Source: Seriola aureovittata (lineage: Eukaryota > Chordata > Actinopteri > Carangiformes > Carangidae). Taken from it: a DNA stretch of 64,000 nt. The notes below the pieces were generated by a model, which had not been told where the DNA came from, ran no database searches, and saw only the letters and a list, made by a program, of their open reading frames with translations. Within the stretch, counting starts at the first letter, position 1. Every line of letters starts with the position of its first letter. The DNA lies in NCBI RefSeq assembly GCF_021018895.1, contig NC_079372.1, forward strand, positions 20,045,237-20,109,236. Direction: 5' to 3'. Positions 23,873-36,700 of the stretch are shown here, one piece after another. Position numbers and translations under genes: made by a program.

Positions 23873-26319
23873 GGGGGGTTAGTTACCTCGGGACAGCAGT
23901 TTACGCAGCAGTACTGGATGTCTAATTGTCCCCATTTTTTGTCAGAGGAAAACAGGTCACTGAAAGCTTCAGAGTTGTTTGTGATTTTTCTCTTTTATCA
24001 TTGAAAAAATATTTTTGTGGCGATACTTAATTTGAACTTAGGCAATGACAATCTGAAGTATTTCTTGGTTGGTTAATTATGATTTAAAATTAGTCAATTA
24101 ACGTGTGACAGGTGAGGCTCACACAGCTATTTTACCTCTAACTAGCTTTAAAGCTGCACTAATAATTCTTATATTAACAAAGTATGAAATGAAATTAGAT
24201 AGATCATTAGATTTAAAAAAAAATATGTTTTTGGTTTTTTTTGGCTTTGTCAAACTATTTCACCAATATGCTTTATGTTAAGACCTGTCAACTATGTCAT
24301 CTTATAGATGTTTGTTGACACATTATTTCACCTATTAAACACAAAACAACAACAACAAGCAGTGAAGGTGGAGACCAAATCAGAGCAAAAAAGACAGTGA
24401 GCATTAGACCTCGATTTGACAGTTAGACACAAACATGAGTCAAAAACAATGCTGATGTTGCTCTGCATCACATTCATGTGTAAAAGCAACTGTTTACTAA
24501 AGCCCTGTTGACATTATGTTTTTAGTTCAGCTGCCATGAAGCAGGGAAACAAAATCTGCAGCTTTATTATTCCCCTCTGTATGATAGTGTTTATATGTAT
24601 TCTGTTGGTCGGCTTGTTGCAGCTTTAAAGTGAATCTTCAAATCTCAAGTTCATGTTATTCATGGCTGCACCAGCACATATTAAATATTATAAATATTCT
24701 AGTTGTCTTGTGCATCATTTTATCAAAATTCAGCCTGATTTATTTGGAGTCTTCACTGGAGTATCAAATAAAGTTTTGTGGCTTTGAACGATGTTCGGCT
24801 GCAGGGCATAAGTTTGCAAAGACTTCTCAACAGACAGGGCTGTGGGGTTTATTATCAATAATCTAATTTCTTTGTTTTGTTTTCAATATGAAGCCTTTTT
24901 CAAGTGACAATAATTCAAAGTGATTGATTATCATTAGTCACTGTCCTCATTAAAGCTCCTATTGCATGATGCAGGATTTTTGTGATTTTATGGGTAAAAA
25001 TTTACCAATTAATTGTACTGCATTATATAATAATAGCATGTTACTGATTTCAGATACATCATGCAGCCCTGGAGTATATATACAACCATACTTAATATCT
25101 CATAAATGGACCAGAAATGTAAATAAAAGATGTTTTCCAAAGCAGGTTGTGGTGTATTTCACTCGGTGTCTTGTTCGCTGCACTGTTACCTTGTGGCTGA
25201 CTCTGGGCTCTGTTCTGCAGCCTGTGCATGCGAGCGCCTCCCTCCTTAATCCATCGCAGGGTGAATGAGCCAGCCGGTGTCCACGGCGCATACCTGTGCT
25301 CACTGACATGTACTAACTCACTCTTCCTGCAGGCCATGGCAGAGGAACGCACAGCAATCATAACAATCAGAAGATGAATGTGGCCAAGGGAGAGAAAGGG
25401 AGGGAGAGAACGTATATCAAAGAAATAAATAAATAAGAAGACAAGGATGAAATAAGAGAGCGAGGGAGGAGAGAGCGGTGAAAAGGAGAGGGGAAAAGGT
25501 AATGAGGAAGAGCAGAGGAGATAAAATAAAAGTCAGGAGTTGCCCAAGGCCACGACCATTTGAGTTAGTGTGAGAGAGTGAAGGGAGAATCATTAACGAA
25601 CACCTGTCTGTTTCTGACTCCTAATAAATCAGCGTCCTCTGTATCTGTCTGCAGGTCTCTGCTGTTTGGAGAAAGTTACTGTACATCCTGCGAGATGGGG
25701 GGGGTGGGGTGGAGAGGAGAAGGAGAAAGTGGAGACGGCAGGTGAAGAGGAATGATAAGTTCATCCCCACAGCACAAAGAGTGCAGGATCTCCCGGCTGA
25801 CACATCAGCATTTCAGAATCCCACGCTGGAGGAGGAGGAGGAGGCATTTGATTCACGTTCATCAAACTGGATTTATTTTGTTCTAAAAGATCGAAACGCA
25901 AAACAGCTCACACACAAAATACGTATCACATCGAGGTGCTGTTTCACTCCTGTTCTGTACATTAGCAGCTCTCTGAAATCCTCCACATGAACACTGTGCA
26001 GATTCAAGTAAAAAGACAGGCATGCTCAGCATTCATGGACAGTAAACATGTACAGTATATGTGCATTGCATGGACATATTGCATACATTTCAGATGCGGG
26101 TGTAGTGTATGTCTGCAGAGGTTTTTTTTGGTTTTTTTTATCCCATAGTGAAGACAACAGATAATCTATGTAATAATAACACATCTGTCTCACAACCACA
26201 GCCTATTGAAAATCAGCTTAAAAAAACAAAAGTGCGGTGTTTGTAACAGCCGTGTACTTAAACCTCACATCAGTGGTCATCATAAGGGAAAAATAAAACA
26301 CTATTTAAACTCAGATTAA

Positions 26320-27602
26320 AGGAGCACTCCACTGACAAAGAGACTGTGCTACAAACTGGAGCCTGAAAAACATTTACCGAGCAGCGAGAGTCTGATCAAG
26401 CTGCTAACAGTCAAGTGAGAGCAGCACCACAGATGTTTCTGAGACCCACTGTCACTACGGAGAAGAACCCAGTTAGTTAGCAAATTCAAAACACTGATCC
26501 CTGTTGTCGTTGGGAACACAACAAGGCACCATAGTTAACAAATTCATCTGAAATTGATTCTGAATTTGAAAGTGAATTTGTTTTTTATCACTTATGGTTC
26601 CCTTCCAAAATGAACCTTGTGAGTTTTTTCTCTCCACAGGTTTGTAACCAGATCAAACTTTTACCTCTGGATCCTCAGATTCACAAAAATAAACTCCTCC
26701 CACTTTATTAAAATCTTTTCAGGTTGAATCAGGGCGTGTGTCCATGTAGCGTGTTTTTTTTTTCTTGAGTGCTAGCATCTTTTTTCAATTGTTTGCAGTG
26801 AAGACGGAGCATATGTGAGTGTTACTATTATTGGATTTTTAAATGTGATGCTTTGGTGTATCCACGTCTTAATGAGGAAATAGATTTCAGACCATTGGTA
26901 TCCTTTTTATCCTTCTATCTTTTTATTGATTATAATGATTATTGTAACTAATATCTTGTTGTTTACACAGCCTACTTGTTATATATTATATGAAAACTGT
27001 CTCTCTGATATGAGCTAACACAATAAATGCATTTAAACTACTGTATACCCTTGGCTTTGTGGAAGTGTGCCTGAAGTAAGCCCAGTAGCTTCCTTTTGTC
27101 CCTGTTAACCAATCAGATGGGGTGAGACTCGGTGAGTCTCGCTGCCCTTGTAAACAAGAAAATGGAGGAGAAGCCTGTTGTGGGCGTGCCCGTCTGGCCC
27201 GAGATGTAACGATCACAACGAAGACAGAAAGGCTCATCTGTGCTGGTTGGTGTTGTGCTTTTATCATGACGTTTAGTCATGCACCCACATCCTCCTCGCT
27301 CTGCAGCTCATCCATACAAACTATGAGGGCGAGCATCCTCTGGTTGGAGCTCATGGTGAAAAAACAATATCAAACAAATAGTAATAAAATGCAAAGGGCC
27401 GATGCTGCTCTATCATATAACAGCAGTGGTGATATGTTGTCGGGACATTATTCCCAGAGACCTGCCAGCTCTTTTCTGTCAGAGAAAAACACTACATGGA
27501 CACATGGCCTTATGGGAAATGTTTTTGGAGTTTGACCCACACTAAACGTCAGGATGCCTCAGCCTCTGCTGTATTGCCCCCTCCCCAGTGCAGAGTGCCC
27601 CT
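26320..27602. mobile_element. TTAA-flanked DNA transposon relic (piggyBac-like insertion signature)
   Basis: Outer ends read AGGAGCACTCCACTG on the left and, reverse-complemented, AGGGGCACTCTGCACTG on the right. Each is bordered by TTAA (26316-26319 and 27603-27606), the target site used by piggyBac-type transposases. The 1283-bp interior shows no conserved transposase frame. The pairing of these two ends rests on their similarity and the shared TTAA; two separate elements remain possible. Confidence 0.5.
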
Positions 27603-28579
27603 TTAATGTCTTTAAAAACACATAACATCGATTTAACATTACGGTATTCACTGTGATGCGAGGGGTAGTAGAGGTCACTGGACAAACCTGAACCCCAGTG
27701 GGACCAATCAGGGTCTTGGGTCCACGCTTTCTAGTTCACCTTGGGACAAATCTGACTCACGCTGCTGTGTTGAAACCTGACGATAGTAGCATTAACAATA
27801 CATGCTGCAACTTCAGTTAACCAGTCACAAACACAACGCACTGATATGGATTTAGAGTCGATACTGTGCCTCTTACTTTTAGCTTTACCTTTAAATTTCA
27901 GACAAAAAAACAAAAACAAATAAATGTCCCAGTAACATCATACTGCGATAATGCTGAAGTAAACGGGTAATTATCAATTTATCAATATGTTAATCACATT
28001 TTTAAAGATGTGTTAGTTTGCTCAGGCTGTAGGTCAGATTGTGAAGATGTAACTTGTGTAGGCCTAGCGTGAATATAAGTGGACTTTGAGTGAGTCTGCC
28101 TGAAAATGAAAAGGTGATTAAACTGAGTCTCAGCCTCCATTACATACCTGTTTATCATAACGTCTGTGCAGCAGTATGCGTTAGTAAAATAATAAAGAAT
28201 CCCGGTGTCAGGCGGTATTCCACTCAGGGAAGAAGTTCATTCATTGTTATTCCAGATATAAAGGTGTGTCTTTAATTTCCCTCCCACCGCTCCTCTTCCA
28301 CGATAGAGTCCTAACTCATGTTTCCAAAGGACGCGTCACTTGCTTCAGGGGAGGCAGCGCAGTTGGGTTTGGACAAGGAAGGAATGGGGAAGGAGCAGAG
28401 AGACAGAGGAGAGAATTAATTCTGTCAAACATATCACTGTGAGAGGTATATGCTGCTAAATAAGAAAAAAAGCTGACACATACAATCTTTGCTGCAACAT
28501 GCTGCTGAATGACAGCCTGCTACCAGTGGCAAATACCGGTCATAACAGCGACACTGGCAATAAAACGTATTACTTATGA

Positions 28580-29391
28580 CATTTTAGGGAAATATGCTAA
28601 TTTATGTTCTTTGAAGAAGTGAGAAATGTCTGTGTGTTCTAGCCTAGCTTAGCATGAAGACTGGAAACAGCTAGCCTAGCTCTGTCCAAAGCTAACAAGA
28701 TGCACATACCAGCAGCTCTAAAGCTCACTAATTAACATGTTATATCTTGTTTCTTTAAAGGAGCTATTTGTAAGTTTTGCTATTGCTACATGGCTAACTT
28801 CAGCATTAGCAGCTGTTTACTTACCAGTCTAGAAGACACATTGTAAGGTCAGCATTAAACTTTATTCCTTTACTCACCAAGAGCTGTCTCCAGCAGTGGG
28901 AGGCAACCCTCTTGTTTTTTGCTTCTATTTCTATCTCTTCTTTTCTTCTACTGAAGCTAGCATGCTAACCAGCTAGCCTCGGCGGAAAGTGGACAGTCTC
29001 ATCACTTTCTGATACTGAGTCACTGTAGCTTCCAGTCTGCCCTGAAGAAGTATTGCTGCTCAGAGGACGTATTATAACCTCTTGTTATTAAAAGCGACAA
29101 AGGCGGAAGCATTGGGCAAAGACTGGTAAGTAAACAGCCGTTAATGTTAATGCTGGCTAGCAAAAACATTACAGATAGCTCCTTTAGTCAATACAAAAAA
29201 CAATCCACCATTTTAAGGGAGTTTTGTTTCCGACTGGTTCTTTGCTTTCATGGCTGTTTGTCACCAGGCAACCTGCAGAGACTCCAGGAAGTTACTGGTC
29301 CCTGTTTCCAGTCTTTGTGCTAAGCTAAGCTAAACAGCTGTTGGCTGTAGCCTCGTATTTAACATCAATATAGGGGAGTTACTATTGTAAT
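28580..29391. mobile_element. Abundant teleost interspersed repeat, interrupted by a younger insertion
   Basis: The left part (GGAAATATGCTAATTT, TTAGCATGAAGACTGG, AGCTAGCCTAGCTCTGTCC, CTCTAAAGCTCACTAATTAA) and right part (TGTTTCCAGTCTTTGTGCTA, AGCTAAGCTAAACAGCTG) match a dispersed repeat I recognise from many perch-like fish genomes. It is split at 28757/29185 by the TA-flanked element listed next. Another partial copy lies near 39595. Confidence 0.6.
28758..29184. mobile_element. TA-flanked MITE nested inside an older repeat
   Basis: The ends AAGGAGCTATTTGTAA and, reverse-complemented, AAGGAGCTATCTGTAA are inverted repeats. Similarity extends to about 65 bases through CAGCATTA and CTGTTTACTTACCAGTCT. 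TA flanks both sides, the target duplication of Tc1/mariner-type elements. At 427 bp it has no transposase. Confidence 0.8.
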
Positions 29392-30327
29392 AATAAGATA
29401 ATACTGTGTTATCGTCTTATAACATTATGCCGTCCAAACAAATAGTTTCCACACATTTGAAAAGTTGAATATGATATAAAATACAGTGGAATAGAGTTGA
29501 CAGGATTGAACATCAAGTTAATTTCTTTTCTTGTGATTTATTATGTACTAAAATATAATATTTGAAATAAATGTATATGATTTTGAAGTTGTGGTAGTAG
29601 ATGAGGTGTAACTGTACAGTAGTACTGTATGTACTTTATACTTTAAGATGAATAAATGCCACTGAATGTGTTATAAACTGGAGTTCGTTTTAATTTGATC
29701 TCTTCTGCCGTCGTTGCCTAAATAATGACGTCCTTCTCGGGAACGTTGTTTACTTACCTGTGTGTAGTCGTGTGGAACTCACCTGTCCTCATCCAGCAAC
29801 ATTCACTACTTGAGACACACGACAACAGCATGGGTCAGAGCACAGGGACACACACACAGATGAGGATGAATATACACTCTATGGGACTATTTTTTTCTTC
29901 ACGAGCCAAATGTTACTGTACCAGGCCGTGAACCTGTGGTGCAGAATTTGAACTGTTCTACTTTTTCTTTACTTCCTGCTTGAATATAATGATTTAATGA
30001 TCTCTTTCAAAGTCATTTCTGTCATACTTTAAAGCTCAGCATTAACAGCCGTGTTAATAGAGGGAATAATAAGCGATGTCAACAGACATCAGCCATCAGC
30101 CTATGGATGTAATCAAACTCATCTGACACAGATATGTTTTGGCTCAGGTCCCACACAGATTACCTTTAATGACCATGTTGTGTGCAGTGTAGCAAGTTCA
30201 AGTTTACGACGGCGAGTCGAGACGCAGGTGCTCTGTGGAGGTGTGAAGCTTTTAAAAGCCTTTAAAATGTGGAATTTATTTATGAGGATCAACAGGTTTA
30301 ACACCGTGAACTCTGCTGGCGCATTGT

Positions 30328-30333
30328 TTTATT
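30328..30333 (-). terminator. ano7: Candidate polyadenylation signal of ano7
   Basis: TTTATT here is AATAAA on the transcribed minus strand, about 400 bases past the stop codon at 30735. Another copy lies at 30275-30280. Confidence 0.4.
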
Positions 30334-30734
30334 GATCGCCTGTGTGGAATCATAGAAACAACAACATACTGCAGAACATATATGATTCTGATATTTAGGT
30401 CAGATATCATGAAGTTAAACTGAAGTAAATTAGTGTTTTATTAGAAGACAGAAAACTGAGGTCTGTGAATTATCCAGAGTAGCAAAGGAATTATTTCTAG
30501 AGGTAGATATCAGAAAACTTCAACATGTACAACAGAAACAATCTTCAATCAAAGGGTCATGAGCCTCATATTTCCGACATCAAAACATCTGTAGACGCCT
30601 GATCCAGAAACCCTAAGAGTCAAAGCTGGTTCTTGCCTTAAATATTTGATTAAAGAATTTAAAGAGTGTCAGGTTTTATGAACAAGTGTGTTGCATGGGA
30701 TTGTTTGTGTGTGTGTGTGTGTGTGTCCCATGTT

Positions 30735-33700
30735 CTACTGACCTGGGCTGGAGGTGCCTGGGGTGACAGTGGCGGCCCCTCGGCCTCGACTCACCAACAG
30801 GGCCTCTTGGTTTTCAGCCAGAGCTTGCTTGGCCAGGTAGCGCTCCCTCTTGATCTTCAGCTCCAGGGACTCGGGGACGTCAGGTACGATCCAGTCGATG
30901 GCTCGCAGCACAAAGAACACCACATGCTGGAGGGAGGGGGCGAGACGTTTGACCTCAACATCAGACTGAAGAAAAATGTCTGTCCCGTCACAATCTCTAA
31001 AGTTTGAACTGTGAGTGTACGAGCAAGTTATACAAGCGTCACATATAAAGACGTGGAAATTTGTGTTTTCTTAACTCAAGCTCCACTGTGTAGATTTCTA
31101 CCAGAGCTTTCACCCACTCCTCAGCAGATGGAGGTGTTGAATTATCTCCATGACAAGTGAACAAACTCCATCTGCTGATGAGGACCAGAAGATGTGGCTG
31201 AAATCGCCACTACTGAATGATTCCCAGGTTTAATTACTTTTCTGATAATCTCACATCATTTTGTGATATTTCCCAATCCCCTGGATGATATAATTGATTT
31301 CAAACTGTCCCGTTCTGAGATATTCTGACAGTTTTCTCGTACATTTGTTCAGTGGTTGGAGGAGAAATACTTGTCCTTCTTAGGTCTGGTTGTGTGGAAT
31401 TTGCAGCGAATGCGTATGAATTTAAGTTTATTCTACTCATGCATCTCGAATGACGGTGTCAGCTAGACAGCAGACATGTCAGTGTAAACAAAGAGGGAGG
31501 GCAGATGGAAGGTGAAAACTGGAGGGAGACCGTTTTAAGTTTGAGGGGAAGATGAAGCAAAAAGGAAAACAGAGGAAGTATCTTAGGTAATATGGTGCAT
31601 GTCAACTATGAAATAACAGAATATGAAAGAGTGATTTGGACAAACATCGCACTGACTGAAACAGACACTGAGAGAGGGTTAAATAACCAGAAGTTCAAGT
31701 ATGCACCTGACAACAGAGGCACAACTGGCCATAGAAAAGTGGGTGAAAGATAAAAATGAATAAAATGTTGGAATTAAATTCACTGAAACGGGCAAAATAT
31801 AACAAACAGAGAGAAAACAGCTCCTTCGTACCTCAAAGGCAATGATGAAGCCGAGTCTGACAGCAAGGAGCTCCCAGTAGAACAGTGTGTAGTTTCCATT
31901 GTTGTCTCTGTAAGCTTTATATCTGAAATAAAAGAACAGTTACTGCATAACAATAAGTGTGTAATGGCTGTGATGTGTGTGTGATATACAACAGAACAAA
32001 CACCAGTCACACCACCCTCTGTTGGTCAAGTCTATGATCTGAAGTCAACAGGGTAGAGAAGTGAAACCCTGACAGGAGACGATGAGTCTCAGATTACATA
32101 CATGCAGCGTACAGCGTACCTGCACATGGGGTACTCGGTGTAGTTAAGGGGGGCATGGGCCAAGGTAAAGTTGACGTATCCGTTGAGGTCATTATCGAAC
32201 TTGTACTGGTAGAGCAGTCGAGGTAAAAAATCAGACGTGAACGCGATCAGAAAAGCCTGTGGAAAGATCAAATACAGTGTTAGAGTAAAGAAGCCGTCAC
32301 CGTGACGCTCGTGATAACGACGGCGACCCGCGATGATGTCGTTATCAGTCGACTCGACTCACATTGGCGATGACGGACAGGTGCGACAGGGCTTCCAGTA
32401 TGTTGAACCAGACTCCGATGTTCTGGGCGCGCTCGGCCACCGGCCTCCGGTACTCGCACACAAACTTGTGGGCGTCCAGACGGATTTCCACCCAGTTGTT
32501 GAGGAGGGCGAAGAGTGGGGCGAGGGGGAACGCCGCCACGAAGATGGTGATGAACCCGAACTGGAGCACTGCAGCACAAGAGGGTTTGTTTTAATTACAA
32601 CAACTTGAACATGCACTGACGTCGTCACGTGCCTCATAAATCCAGTTCCAGACGCTCACCCATCTCCAGATACTCCTCAAAGAGGCCTTCACATTCCACC
32701 AGCTGGTAGTCTTCCTCCCACCGCCGAGGCTCCCGGGACGCCTTGTCCCCCAGCACCTTGGCCAGAGTTCTCTTCTGGCGCCAGGCCTTCACTTTCCTGT
32801 CCGAGCGGAGAAACAGGTAGGTCAGAGGTCAGGCTCTCAGCAGATTCCGGTGTTTCATTTGATTCTGACTGAATGTGTGTATTTTTTACGTTTATCATTT
32901 ATTTCACACAGTTGTCTTCTGTTGCGAACCAGGATTTAAAACTGTCATGAGCATGGGGTTTTCATTTGTTCGGAGCTGGATTCATTTGCAGCAGTTGTCA
33001 TAGCAACACGTCCCTCAGACTGAATCCTTCAAAAGTAGCTGCGGATTTCTCTTATTATGGCTTTTCTTTTTTTGTCATCTCAGCAGCTCATTCTCGTTTT
33101 GCTGTGACACAAATCTGCCTCAAAACCCACCGCACATGTCAAACGTTTTTTGAGACAACGGCACAAGCTTCTGCCGATAATCAGCAATCCCCAGGAGAAA
33201 CAAACGAGAGACACCACACCCGGTCCTCCGTGTCGAGCTGTCGCAGGTCAAAGCAGTTAAAACTGATCGAGTGTTCAACAGGTTTCATTTAAACATTGCT
33301 CCCCCCTTCATCTACTCAGTGGCAGCCATCCTCTCAGATATCAACAAGAAACGACAACTGGAACAAGCGTGTTGATCCAAAGACGAAGACGCCGCCGCCC
33401 GAAGGAAGCCCCGCCAATGTCAGAGTTAGATTAAACCAGCGGGTAGACGACAGGATAAACCCTGTGGGCCGTGTTCCTCAAGGGATTTGGGTCCTAAATT
33501 TGGATGCAGCTACAGTTTAGAAAAAAGAAAAGTGAAAACCACTTGGACGAGCAGACTCAACCTGACTGCCGACTCACGCACTCAGCTCCAATCCATCATT
33601 TAATCAGTCTAACAGCAGCTGCACTTTAGACCTCACTATGTGGGACATTAAATACAGTATACACTGCTGTGTTTTCCCCCTGCTCATGTACAACACATCA

Positions 33701-36700
33701 TATCCCAATACAAGATGACTACCCATAATGCCTTACAGGGAGCGCTAAAAGAAAAAAAAGTAGTAATACTAACAAGAAGTAATTATAATAATAATAAGTA
33801 ATTATGCAATATCAGACTGGGTGTGATCTGTGTGTCTCATAATTTGTGGTTTGCCAGTAAGTAGTAAAATGCCATTTGAACATTTTCTGTTGGAGTAAAT
33901 GGAGCTCTGCGGTCGGCCATTTTTTATTTTTTATTTGAAAAAAGTCTTAATTTACCCAGAATTCACTGTACCACCGTCCAGATTTAGATGGTCAAGAACT
34001 TAACTGCTTTGTGCAACGGAGGAATTTAGACTGAAGAAGTCTGACTATCTGTTATATTTAAGACACAGTGATATTATTCTAATTCTAAGTTTAAAAAGGT
34101 CTGATCCCTTTAGACTGATCAGTAACAGCAGGGGAAAGCTGTGTTGGAAATAGACAACATAATATTTGCAGTAGACTAATGGACATCTGATCTAATGGAA
34201 ACGCCCAGTCAAACGGAAACATACGGGATAATGAACTCCTGAATGTTGTTGATGAGTTGCTTTCCCACCATGATGATGAAGAGTTGTTCGGCCAGTTCGA
34301 TGAGACAACCACCAGGACCACACTGCAATATGAAAACACACAGAAACACACGGAGCAGGATCCGTAAAATCTTCCTGCAGGTTAATTATATATTATCTAA
34401 AAGCAGAGGCAGGAACTCACATCTTCATTTCTCATCCCAAACAAGGTCCCATAGTTGGTGGGATAACCCACAAACCTGAACACATGGATAAGAAAGACAT
34501 TTAAAATCTTATTGGTGAGTGTGACAAAATGATCTTACTATCTGAATCATTTCTGTGTCTGTCGATACTCGTGTCTCACCTTCCTTTAAAGAAAGCCACG
34601 TAGAAAGGAGAAGAGTAGAAGTTGACAAACTGGAAGATGAACACCTTGAAGATGAAGGCGTTGTCGTACTGGGTTTGTGTTCTGTGCATCTCTGCCACAA
34701 AGAAAACAAAGACACACACCATTAAAGACATAAAACCCTTGATAATAATTTTACCGTTTGACACATGTGGCTGCTGTGAGATGTCAAAAACACAGCAACA
34801 AAGACAGTGTAGTGTGTCACATGTACCCAGCGCTGTGTGACACTCTGCACATGTGTTTTTATTGCCTTTAGTGAGAGACTATTTTTACCCCAGATGATGG
34901 GATCAAATTCAAAACGTGGTCTCCTCTGTGTCTTCAGTCAGAGCAGATCCAAATATCAATATACAGTACTGAGGTTTGAGGTGTTGGAGAGCTGTATTGA
35001 TTCTTACCCCATTTAGTGAGCTGCTCAGCTAATGCAGTGTAGACCCGGCCCATCAACAGGATGAGGCCCAGATTTACAATACTGCTGGAGATGTTGGCGA
35101 TGGTCCCTGCCTGATGAGGAAGTCACACACATGTATAAATGTACACAAATAAACACACACATACTCAAAGGATGCTGGGCTGTACTTCACACACAGACTT
35201 ACAGTAAAGTCTATTAATGTAGTTATTACAAGAACAAATGAAATGCACACATCCTCCGTAGACACCCTGTGCAGCTCTGATATACCTCTGTTCGCAGGAC
35301 GGGGCTCCCGGTATGAAACATCATCACGCTGATGATACCGCGGCACATGACCACCGTCACCAGGAAGATCATCACCACACAGAGCTGAGAGGGAAGACGC
35401 AGGGATGTTTGGTCAAAGGAAAAGTAAAAAAAATACCAAACAAATAAAATAAAAAATACCCAAGACATAAAAAAAATACCAAAGAAAACAAACAAACAAA
35501 TAAAAAAAAAAATGTATATATAAATATATATATATATATAAATATATAAATACCAATTTTTTTTTTTTAAATATCAGAGAAATAAAAAAATACCAAAGAA
35601 TATAAAAATCCCCCCCCCAAAAAAACCCCCCAAAAAAACCCAAAATTTAAAAAAAATCCCCCCAAAAAATAAAAATAAAAAAACCAAAGAAACATAAAAA
35701 ATACCAAAAAATATTTAAAAAAAAACAAAAAACATAAAAACAAACAAATTAAAAAATACCAAAGAAATAAAAAAATACCAAAAAAAAAATGTAAAAAATA
35801 CCACGGAAATAACACAGAGATGAAGCAGTTCCTCATGATGTTCAGAAGAAGCTTGTCATTCGTTACTACACTGATTCAGTTTCATCACCAACAGTGTCAG
35901 GTGATAGCCAATCAGAGGTCTCGTAGGAAGTACTGATAAGATATCTTCTCCATGGACATCAGCCAGAATAAAATAAAATAAAATAAAATACATATCATCT
36001 TTTTCGTGATGTCCATGTTTGTTGTCTGTGTTTGACTGATAACAGATTCTGTTTAGCAGCAAAGAAACACAGAAACACACCAGACCAGCAGATTTACACA
36101 AATTCACTTGCATTTAAATCAGTGGGTGCAAGGTTGGCAGTATTTGCCCAGTTAAAGCTAAAAATAGACATCAATTAGAACGATACTGAAGTAGAAGTGA
36201 TACCTCTCTTTACATCTGATCCCAGAACAGCGATCTGTCCCTTTAAGGATGTTGCCTGTTTGCATTCATCATGTAATTTCCCGCCCCCTGTTGTGGCAGC
36301 AGGGTATTGTCCCTGAAGCTAGCCTGACTTCCAGCTGTTGTATCTATCGTTTCTGTCATTTTCATGGGTGTGACTGTGTCCCGTTGAATAGCTATGACCA
36401 AGGTGAGCTTGGACTCAGCTTCTACCGTTCTGAGATCAGTAATGATATTTCAGCATTATAGGTAGACGTGTGTGGAAACTAAACTAAACAGTAGCAAGTA
36501 AACGAACAGATTACACCGATTTATCATCCGTGTGAGATCTGCAGTAGGTCTGAGACAGAATAATGTTACAGGAGTAGAGCAGCTCCTTTCAGGAATAGAT
36601 CAGTACGCAGGTTGTGGGCGTAGCGAGCGAGAAAGAGAGTTGGCTGCTTGGTTCTGCTTCCCCATCTGTAAAAGTCACCGAACGCCACTGAGTTCAACTG

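Noticed and set aside
35413..35836. Apparent hydrophobic membrane proteins rich in Phe and Leu
   Set aside because: Produced by the A/C-rich array on the opposite strand; inside an intron of ano7 and without any conserved domain.
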